Source of the DNA: Streptomyces justiciae
GTDB lineage: Bacteria; Actinomycetota; Actinomycetes; Streptomycetales; Streptomycetaceae
Direction of reading: 5' to 3'
Length of the DNA stretch: 64,000 nt
Assembly: GCF_015163075.1 (NCBI RefSeq)
Contig: NZ_JADDXU010000012.1
Location: forward strand, 248,001-312,000
How positions within the stretch are numbered: position 1 is the stretch's first letter; each line of letters opens with the position of its first letter. The notes beneath the pieces were generated by a model. It made no database searches. It saw only the letters and a list, made by a program, of their open reading frames with translations, and was not told the DNA's origin. Shown piece by piece: positions 58,234-64,000 of this stretch. Position numbers and translations under genes: made by a program.

Positions 58234-59187
58234 TCAGCCCTTGGCCACGGCACGCAGCCGGTCCACCACATCGGCCCGCAGCTCGGCGGGCTCCAGGACG
58301 ACCACGTCAGGACCGAACTCCACCAGCCAGGCGTCCAGCCCGTGGCCGTACGGGATCTCCAACTCGTCCCAGCCGTCCCCTAGTTCCCGCACCGCGGTGG
58401 CCTTCGCCCGCAAGGGGTAACCGGCGTCCGTGCGCAGCCTGATCAGCGCGCTGCGGTCAGCGGTCTCCCCGGCCCAGCTCGCGACGGTCTCACGGACGGT
58501 GACGACATCGGGCACCGGCGCGGTGAAGCTGCTGCCGCGCGAGCGCACCTTGCCCGTGATCCGCGACAGCCGGAAGACCCGCTCGGCACCCCGGTCGCGG
58601 TCCCAGCCCGCCAGATACCAGTGGCCGCGCCAGCACTCCAGGGCCCACGGCTCCACATGCCGGGTCTCGGGGTGGGCGGCGGTGGCCTTGCGGTAGTCGA
58701 AGACGACCGGGCGACGGTCCCGGCAGGCCAGCATCAGCGGCTCGAACGCCGCCTCGTGCACGGGGATACGGGGCTCCAGGGCGCCGTGCGCCTCGTACGG
58801 GTCGACGTCCTCCGGCAGCCCGGCCGCACGCAGCTTCTGCAGGGCGCCGCTGGCCGCGCCCGCGAGGCGGGCCTGCTGCCACACCTTGGCGGCCAGGCCC
58901 AGGGCCGCGGCCTCCTCGGCGTCGAGCGTGATGGGCGGCAGCCGGTTGCTGTCCCGGCGGGCGAGATAGCCGACCTCGCCGTCGAGGTTCTCCACGGTCT
59001 CGATGACGAGCCCGAGTTCGCGCAGATCGTCCTTGTCGCGCTCGAACATCCGGTTGAAGGAGTCGTCGCTGTTGGCTTCGAGGTAGGCCTCGATGGACTC
59101 GCGGAGCTCACGCTTGCTGAGCGGCCTGCGCGTCCCCAGCAGACACAGCGCCAGGTTCATCAGCCGCTCGGCCTTGGCAATGGCCAT
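58234..59187 (-). CDS. pafB: WYL-domain transcriptional regulator PafB
   Basis: 317 residues from the ATG at 59187 (MAIAKAERLMNLALCLLGTR). HTH KRELRESIEAYLEANSDDSF with FNRMFERDKDDLRELGLVIE, then a WYL domain (RRPVVFDYRKATAAHPETRH, ECWRGHWYLAGWDRDRGAER) and the C-terminal WCX part. Partner of PafC; WYL domains of these proteins are thought to sense a nucleic acid signal of DNA damage. A perfect hairpin 74 bases upstream insulates it from the FKBP gene. Confidence 0.94.
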   Translation of the reverse strand: MAIAKAERLMNLALCLLGTRRPLSKRELRESIEAYLEANSDDSFNRMFERDKDDLRELGLVIETVENLDGEVGYLARRDSNRLPPITLDAEEAAALGLAAKVWQQARLAGAASGALQKLRAAGLPEDVDPYEAHGALEPRIPVHEAAFEPLMLACRDRRPVVFDYRKATAAHPETRHVEPWALECWRGHWYLAGWDRDRGAERVFRLSRITGKVRSRGSSFTAPVPDVVTVRETVASWAGETADRSALIRLRTDAGYPLRAKATAVRELGDGWDELEIPYGHGLDAWLVEFGPDVVVLEPAELRADVVDRLRAVAKG

Positions 59188-59260
59188 CGACGCCCTTCGC
59201 CTCCCTATGGTGCGTAATGACGTTGACCGTACCGCCCCGCGGTGGCGTGGCAAAAGCCGA

Positions 59261-59288
59261 GGGCCCATGCCCGGACAGGCATGGGCCC
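59261..59288 (-). terminator. Perfect 11-bp hairpin after the small FKBP gene
   Basis: GGGCCCATGCC (59261-59271) and GGCATGGGCCC (59278-59288) around a 6-base loop, 48 bases past the FKBP stop, followed on the minus strand by TCGGCTTTTGCC. A second small dyad CGTGTGA-CGA-TCACACG lies at 59307-59323. Confidence 0.75.
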
Positions 59289-59336
59289 CAGCTGATCGAG
59301 ACCGATCGTGTGACGATCACACGTCAGACGGGACGA

Positions 59337-59708
59337 TCAGACGGCGATCAGGTCGACCACGAAGATCAGCGTCTCGCCCGGCTTGATCGCCGGGGTCGGG
59401 CTCTGGTTGCCGTAGGCGAGGTGCGCCGGGATGGTCAGCTGGCGACGGCCACCGACCTTCATGCCCTGCACGCCCTGGTCCCAGCCCTTGATGACGCGGC
59501 CGCCACCGAGCGGGAACTTGAACGGCGTACCGCGGTTCCAGCTGGCGTCGAACTCCTCGCCGGTGCTGAAGGCGACACCCACGTAGTGCACGGTCACGTT
59601 CTGACCGGCCTGCGCGACCTCGCCGTCACCCTCCCAGATGTCCTTGATCTCGAGGTCCGCCGGGGGCTCGCCGCCCGGGAAGTCGATCTCGGGCTTGTCG
59701 ATGCTCAC
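59337..59708 (-). CDS. Cytoplasmic FKBP-type peptidyl-prolyl isomerase
   Basis: 123 residues from a GTG at 59708 with AGGAG eight bases upstream (SIDKPEIDFPGGEPPADLEI). A single FKBP domain: VTVHYVGVAFSTGEEFDASW, PFKFPLGGGRVIKGWDQGVQ, GMKVGGRRQLTIPAHLAYG and ETLIFVVDLI, with the aromatic active-site positions (Tyr, Phe, Trp, Tyr) in place. No signal peptide, so cytoplasmic. It lies beside a secreted two-domain FKBP. Confidence 0.95.
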   Translation of the reverse strand: MSIDKPEIDFPGGEPPADLEIKDIWEGDGEVAQAGQNVTVHYVGVAFSTGEEFDASWNRGTPFKFPLGGGRVIKGWDQGVQGMKVGGRRQLTIPAHLAYGNQSPTPAIKPGETLIFVVDLIAV

Positions 59709-59769
59709 GTCACTAGCTCCTGCTTGTTCACGGAAAGGCAACAGGGACAGTCTTACACCCTGGCAGGGC

Positions 59770-60771
59770 TCACATCTTCGCGAGGATGTCCACGGTGAAG
59801 ACCAGCGTCGAGTCCTTCGAGATGCCGCTGCCGCTCGGCGGGTTGTCGCCGTAGCCCAGCTTCGGCGGGATCACGATCAGGACGCGGCTGCCGACCTTCT
59901 TGCCGGTCAGACCCTGCGCCCAGCCCTTGACGACCTGCTGCAACGAGAACGACGTCAGCGCCTTGCGGCTGTACGTCGAGTCGAACTCCTTGCCGGTGTC
60001 CCACAGCACGCCCTTGTACTGGACGAGCACGGTGTTCTCCGCCTTGACCTCGTCACCGTCGCCCTCGATCACGTACTCCGCGACCAGCTTGGTCGGCGCG
60101 TCCGCCTTGGGCACGTCGATGGTCGGCGCCTTGCCGTCGGTGTTGGTGCTCACCTTCGGCAGGGCCGAGTCGTCTTGCGCGACGTCCTTGCCCTTGGCCG
60201 AGCTCTTGGCGTTGAACGTGCCCTCGATGTCGACCACGAAGACCAGCGTGTCGGTGCCCTTGATGCCCGCCGACGAGTTGCCCTCCTTGCCGTACCCCCA
60301 CGTGGGCGCCGTCGACATCAGCACCCGGCTGCCGACCTTCTTGCCCGCCAGCGCATAGCGCCAGCTGTCGATGATCGCGCCCTGGGCGAGCTGGATCACC
60401 AGCGGAGTCTTGCGGTCGTAGGAGTTGTCGAAGACCTTCGCCGTGTCCCAGATCTGACCCAGGTAGTTCGCCTGGATGAAGTCGTTCTCCGCGACCGACT
60501 GACCGCCACCCGCGATCACCGTCTTCACCGCGACCTGGTCGGACGGGTCACCACTGCCCTTGGCGACCGTCGGCTTCTCGCCGAACTTCGTCCCCGCCGT
60601 GATCGCCGGCAGCGGACCGTCGACGATCTTCGGCGCCGGCGCGGCGGACGTCTCCGACGCCGAGGGAGACGCGCTCTCGCTCGCCTTGCTCGAGTCGGAA
60701 TCCTCGTCACCACACGCGGCGAGCGTGGCCATTCCAGCGGGTACGGCAATGAGAAGTGAGCGTCGGCGCAC
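59770..60771 (-). CDS. Lipoprotein with two FKBP domains
   Basis: 333 residues from a GTG at 60771. A short lipoprotein signal (RRRSLLIAVPAGMATLAACG, lipobox LAAC) puts it on the outer face of the membrane. A Ser-rich linker is followed by FKBP domain 1 (about 65-185: IQANYLGQIWDTAKVFDNSY, WRYALAGKKVGSRVLMSTAP) and domain 2 (about 225-333: VLVQYKGVLWDTGKEFDSTY, GLTGKKVGSRVLIVIPPKLG). Domain 1 lacks some standard positions and may be a chaperone-only copy. It should fold exported proteins. Confidence 0.9.
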   Translation of the reverse strand: MRRRSLLIAVPAGMATLAACGDEDSDSSKASESASPSASETSAAPAPKIVDGPLPAITAGTKFGEKPTVAKGSGDPSDQVAVKTVIAGGGQSVAENDFIQANYLGQIWDTAKVFDNSYDRKTPLVIQLAQGAIIDSWRYALAGKKVGSRVLMSTAPTWGYGKEGNSSAGIKGTDTLVFVVDIEGTFNAKSSAKGKDVAQDDSALPKVSTNTDGKAPTIDVPKADAPTKLVAEYVIEGDGDEVKAENTVLVQYKGVLWDTGKEFDSTYSRKALTSFSLQQVVKGWAQGLTGKKVGSRVLIVIPPKLGYGDNPPSGSGISKDSTLVFTVDILAKM

Positions 60772-60834
60772 GGTGAGGGCCTCGTAATCGATCGATCTTG
60801 TTGATGGCGTGCGCGCAACTCTACGGCGTGAGAA

Positions 60835-60863
60835 GGGCGCCGTACGGAAAACGTACGGCGCCC
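60835..60863 (-). terminator. Perfect 12-bp terminator hairpin after pafA
   Basis: GGGCGCCGTACG (60835-60846) and CGTACGGCGCCC (60852-60863) around GAAAA, 37 bases after the pafA stop on the minus strand. It separates pafA (end of the proteasome gene cluster) from the FKBP lipoprotein gene. Confidence 0.8.
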
Positions 60864-60899
60864 GTGTTGCGTTCCGGCAATCCGACCGGAACACCCGAC

Positions 60900-62261
60900 T
60901 CACATACCGGCGATCAGCTTCTCCACCCGGTCGTCCACCGAACGGAACGGGTCCTTGCACAACACCGTGCGCTGCGCCTGGTCGTTCAGCTTGAGGTGGA
61001 CCCAGTCGACCGTGAAGTCCCGGCGCTGCTCCTGCGCCCGCCGGATGAAGTCACCGCGAAGACGCGCCCGAGTGGTCTGCGGGGGCACGGACTTGCCCTC
61101 GAAGATCTTCAAGTCGTTGCAGATACGGGCTGCTTGGCCCTTCCGCTCCAGAAGGTAGTACAGCCCGCGACGACGGTGGATGTCGTGATACGCGAGGTCT
61201 ATCTGCGCGACCCGCGGATGCGACATGGTCATGTTGTGCTTGGCCCGGTACCGCTCGATGAGCTTGTACTTCATCACCCAGTCGATCTCGGTACCGATCC
61301 GGTCGAGATCCTCCGCCTCGATCGCGTCCAGCGTCCGGCCCCACAGCTCCAGGACCTGCTCGACGGTGCCCGTACGAATACCGCGGCGCTCACAGAAGTC
61401 CACGGCCTTCTCGTAGTACTCGCGCTGCACCTCCAGCGCGGAGGCCTCCCGGCCACTGGCCAGACGCACCTTGCGCCGGCCCGTGATGTCATGACTGACC
61501 TCACGGATCGCCCGGATCGGGTTCTCCAGCGTCAGATCACGCATCACGGTGCCCGCCTCGATCATGCGCAGCACCAGGTCGGTCGCCCCGACCTTCAGCA
61601 GCATGGTCGTCTCGGACATGTTCGAGTCACCCACGATGACGTGGAGACGGCGGTAACGCTCGGCGTCCGCGTGCGGTTCGTCACGCGTGTTGATGATCGG
61701 GCGCGAGCGGGTCGTCGCCGAGGAGACGCCCTCCCAGATGTGCTCCGCCCGCTGACTCACGCAGTAGACCGCGCCCCGCGGCGTCTGCAGCACCTTGCCG
61801 GCACCACACAACAGCTGCCGCGTGACGAGGAACGGAATGAGGATGTCCGCGAGCCGGGAGAACTCCCCGTGACGTGCGACGAGATAGTTCTCGTGACAGC
61901 CGTAGGAGTTGCCGGCCGAGTCGGTGTTGTTCTTGAAGAGGTAGACGTCGCCCGCGATTCCTTCCTCGTGCAGGCGTCGTTCGGCGTCCACCAGGAGTCC
62001 TTCGAGAATGCGCTCGCCTGCTTTGTCGTGCGTGACCAGTTCCGTCACGTTGTCACATTCGGGAGTCGCGTATTCCGGATGTGACCCGACATCGAGATAG
62101 AGGCGGGCGCCGTTTCGCAGAAAGACGTTGCTGCTGCGGCCCCATGACACGACACGGCGGAAGAGGTACCGCGCCACCTCGTCGGGAGACAGGCGGCGCT
62201 GTCCCCTGAACGTACATGTGACGCCGTACTCGTTCTCCAGCCCGAAAATGCGGCGGTCCAT
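60900..62261 (-). CDS. pafA: Pup-protein ligase
   Basis: 453 residues, full length. It attaches the small protein Pup to lysines of targets for the actinobacterial proteasome, using ATP. Motifs: FGLENEYGVTCTF (ATP/metal glutamate), the catalytic aspartate in ARLYLDVGSHPEYATPECDN, YGCHENYLVARHGEFSRLA and TGRRKVRLASGREASALEVQ-like regions. Its upstream neighbours in most actinobacteria are pup and the proteasome genes; here an MFS gene stands upstream on the same strand 9 bases away, so they may lie elsewhere. A strong terminator follows. Confidence 0.97.
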   Translation of the reverse strand: MDRRIFGLENEYGVTCTFRGQRRLSPDEVARYLFRRVVSWGRSSNVFLRNGARLYLDVGSHPEYATPECDNVTELVTHDKAGERILEGLLVDAERRLHEEGIAGDVYLFKNNTDSAGNSYGCHENYLVARHGEFSRLADILIPFLVTRQLLCGAGKVLQTPRGAVYCVSQRAEHIWEGVSSATTRSRPIINTRDEPHADAERYRRLHVIVGDSNMSETTMLLKVGATDLVLRMIEAGTVMRDLTLENPIRAIREVSHDITGRRKVRLASGREASALEVQREYYEKAVDFCERRGIRTGTVEQVLELWGRTLDAIEAEDLDRIGTEIDWVMKYKLIERYRAKHNMTMSHPRVAQIDLAYHDIHRRRGLYYLLERKGQAARICNDLKIFEGKSVPPQTTRARLRGDFIRRAQEQRRDFTVDWVHLKLNDQAQRTVLCKDPFRSVDDRVEKLIAGM

Positions 62262-62270
62262 GAGTGAACA

Positions 62271-63530
62271 TTACGCCCGATCCCCTGCGCTGAAACGGGG
62301 TTCGGCAGCACGGTTTGGATCATTTTCCGATGAAGCCGCAACCACCGCCCCCCTGCCGGGAGCTGCGAGGACCCGCCCGGTGGCCAGCAGAACCAGCAAC
62401 GACACACCCCCCGTGACCGCCGGCACGGCGAACCCCCACAGCGCCCCACCGTGCTCCACGACCGGCCCCGCAAGGCCCGTTCCGACCGACGAACCCACCG
62501 TGAACGTCGTCACAAGCCACGAGAAAGCCTCCGTGACCGTGCCCCGCGGCGCGTGCCGGTCCACGAGCACGAACGCACACGCGATGGCGGGCGCCAGGAA
62601 CAGCCCCGCGAGCACGGTCAGCAGCACCATCGGCACCGGACCGGGCCGCAGCAACAACGGCACCTGACACGCCGCCAGAAGAGCGACCAGCACCCGCAGT
62701 CGACGCGCCGGCTCACCCGTCCACTGCCGAGCCCCGTACACAGTGCCGCCGATGAGAGCACCTAGCCCCAGCCCCGCCATCATCCAGCCGTACACCGCAT
62801 CCCCGCCATGATCGTCCGCGTACGACACCGAAGTGACCGCGATCGACCCCAGAGCACTGCCGACGAACAGGAAGGCCGCCAGCAACGCCAGCAGCCCCGG
62901 CGAGCGCAACGCACCCAGCCAGTGCGCCTCCCGCGGCGCCGACTTCCACGCGCGCGAGGGCTGCGACACCACCACGGAGAGCGCGCCCAGCACCCCGAGG
63001 ACGTTCAGCACCAGCAACGCCGCCTGCGCCGACCACACCGACGCGCACACCGTCAGCAGCAACGGTCCCACGGTGAACATGACTTCCTGCGCCACCGCAT
63101 CCATGGCGTACGCGGTGTGCACCTGGTCCTCCCGGTGGAGGACCGACGACCACAGCGCCCGCAGACCACCCTCCAGGGGCGGCGTGAACAGACCGGCGGC
63201 GGCCACGGCGGCGTAGGACAGCACGAGCGGATCGGTGCCGGCGAAGGCGAAGGCGGTCATCGCCAGCGCCGAGAGGACCGCGGCCGGCAACTGCACCCGC
63301 GGCTGCCCGTACAGGTCCACCAGCCGCCCCAGCACCGGCTGACCCACGGCATTGGCGACGCCGTACACCGCGGCCAGCGCACCCGCGAGGCTGTACGTAC
63401 CGCCCTCCGAGCGGATGAACAGCACGATCGCGATCGCCGCGATGGCGTTGGGCAGCCGCCCCACGAGCGTGCCGACGAGCAGCCGCGTCGCATGCCTAGC
63501 CCTGAGGATCTCCAGGTATCCCGCGGCCAT
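62271..63530 (-). CDS. Major facilitator superfamily transporter
   Basis: 419 residues with 12 predicted membrane helices. Early motif PNAIAAIAIVLFIRSEGGTY and LGRLVDLYGQPRVQLPAAVL (loop 2-3 motif with GR...D and basic residues) fit an MFS drug or sugar exporter of the type seen near LacI regulators. Its substrate is unknown. It ends 9 bases before pafA, so read-through into pafA is possible, and it is divergent from the LacI gene that may control it. Confidence 0.88.
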   Translation of the reverse strand: MAAGYLEILRARHATRLLVGTLVGRLPNAIAAIAIVLFIRSEGGTYSLAGALAAVYGVANAVGQPVLGRLVDLYGQPRVQLPAAVLSALAMTAFAFAGTDPLVLSYAAVAAAGLFTPPLEGGLRALWSSVLHREDQVHTAYAMDAVAQEVMFTVGPLLLTVCASVWSAQAALLVLNVLGVLGALSVVVSQPSRAWKSAPREAHWLGALRSPGLLALLAAFLFVGSALGSIAVTSVSYADDHGGDAVYGWMMAGLGLGALIGGTVYGARQWTGEPARRLRVLVALLAACQVPLLLRPGPVPMVLLTVLAGLFLAPAIACAFVLVDRHAPRGTVTEAFSWLVTTFTVGSSVGTGLAGPVVEHGGALWGFAVPAVTGGVSLLVLLATGRVLAAPGRGAVVAASSENDPNRAAEPRFSAGDRA

Positions 63531-63564
63531 GATCCGCCCTCTCCCTCGCCGACAGCGCTCAAGT

Positions 63565-63576
63565 GTTACGTATAAC
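63565..63576. promoter_or_regulatory. Candidate LacI-type operator GTTACGTATAAC
   Basis: Symmetric GTTA/TAAC ends around CGTA, 34 bases from the MFS start and 61 from the LacI start, in an AT-richer gap. A second ACGTA lies at 63590. The length is short for a LacI site, so this is tentative. Confidence 0.3.
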
Positions 63577-63637
63577 GTCGCTCGTCATACGTACCATGTG
63601 CGCTGTTCACGAGTCCAGACGAAAGAGCAGGCACACG

Positions 63638-64000
63638 GTGGCACGAGGCAGCACCCGCCCCACCAGCCGCGACGTCGCCCAGGCCGCCGGCGTCTCCCAG
63701 GCCGCCGTCTCCCTCGTACTCGGCGACAAATGGCGCGGCCGCGTCTCGGAGACCACCGCGGAACGCGTACGGGAAGCCGCACGCGAACTGGGCTACCGCC
63801 CCAACCTCGCCGCCCGCAACCTCCGCCTCGGCCGCACCCGCACCGTCCTCCTGGTCGTCCCCGCCCTCACCACCGAGTTCTTCGCCGGCGTCTACACCGG
63901 CGCCGCCCGCGTCGCCGCCGAACGCGGCTTCGGCGTCGTCCTCTACCCCTCCCCCGAAGGCGTCGGCCCCGCCCGAGACCCCTTCGCCTCCGCCCAAGCA
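63638..64000 (+). CDS. LacI-family transcriptional regulator, N-terminal part (truncated by window edge)
   Basis: 121 residues are visible from a GTG at 63638 (ARGSTRPTSRDVAQAAGVSQ). The LacI HTH is complete: TSRDVAQAAGVSQAAVSLVL, then RVREAARELGYRPNLAARNL with the hinge helix. The start of the periplasmic-binding-like ligand domain follows (TVLLVVPALTTEFFAGVYTG, AERGFGVVLYPSP). The gene runs past base 64000. It is divergent from the MFS transporter, its likely target. Confidence 0.9.
   Translation, partial: MARGSTRPTSRDVAQAAGVSQAAVSLVLGDKWRGRVSETTAERVREAARELGYRPNLAARNLRLGRTRTVLLVVPALTTEFFAGVYTGAARVAAERGFGVVLYPSPEGVGPARDPFASAQA

Overview
This is chromosomal DNA of a Streptomyces (or very close relative). 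GC and third-position GC are very high, GTG starts are common, and many genes overlap as ATGA or GTGA. The content is typical of the genus: a complete conservon (cvnA-E), the Pup ligase/PafBC/Tat block, a GlnA4-type glutamine synthetase-like enzyme and a mycosin. From memory the order pheT ... pafA resembles the SCO159x-SCO164x stretch of the S. coelicolor core chromosome. I see no tRNA, rRNA, CRISPR array, prophage or insertion sequence. The first and last genes are cut by the window edges.

Layout. 1-2 kb: a truncated HTH regulator and a SpoIIE/PP2C-type phosphatase. 2-10 kb: translation genes on the minus strand (pheS-pheT; infC-rpmI-rplT) with an orphan sensor kinase and a SpoU methyltransferase. 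10-17 kb: DUF1844 and SseB proteins, a beta-lactamase-fold protein, a mycosin coupled to a proline-rich membrane protein, a PLP alanine-racemase-fold enzyme and a DUF2510 protein. 17-22.5 kb: a glnA4-aldehyde dehydrogenase-SDR operon, its divergent FadR-type regulator and a gamma-glutamyl hydrolase, probably for gamma-glutamylation and catabolism of ethanolamine or another amine. 22.5-27 kb: a phosphotransferase, a LysR/TDT-transporter pair, a cytoplasmic BtuF-like protein and an XRE-cupin regulator. 27-31 kb: a betaine-type ABC importer whose permease is fused to two substrate-binding domains. 31-38.9 kb: a small membrane protein, a 5'-3' exonuclease, an iron-box siderophore-interacting protein, a PadR-controlled DrrAB-like exporter, an APC permease and an RluA-type pseudouridine synthase. 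38.8-43.4 kb: the conservon with a CYP157-like P450. 43.7-51.2 kb: a TetR gene divergent from two DUF1989 proteins, a urea/guanidine carboxylase and allophanate hydrolase. 51.3-62.3 kb: a Ski2-like helicase, a lipid-kinase-family protein, tatC, tatA, pafC, pafB, two FKBPs and pafA. 62.3-64 kb: an MFS transporter and a truncated LacI regulator.

How genes work together. The strongest inference concerns nitrogen. A perfect 12+12 bp palindrome stands between the TetR gene and the carboxylase operon, and a near copy stands in front of the APC permease gene 8 kb away, so these loci probably form one regulon for guanidine (or urea) uptake and breakdown. A second small regulon is suggested around glnA4: a shared 23-bp element precedes both the FadR/glnA4 divergent promoter and the hydrolase gene. 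Other sequence-level points are an infC gene whose only plausible start is AUC, five exact 30-bp tandem units between the carboxylase and allophanate hydrolase genes, three copies of a gene-end repeat (one reading into a coding sequence), and a P450 that lacks the ExxR motif.

Limits: all names come from reading motifs and gene context without database searches. Start sites were chosen by homology memory, ribosome binding sites and overlaps. Regulatory sites are pattern observations.
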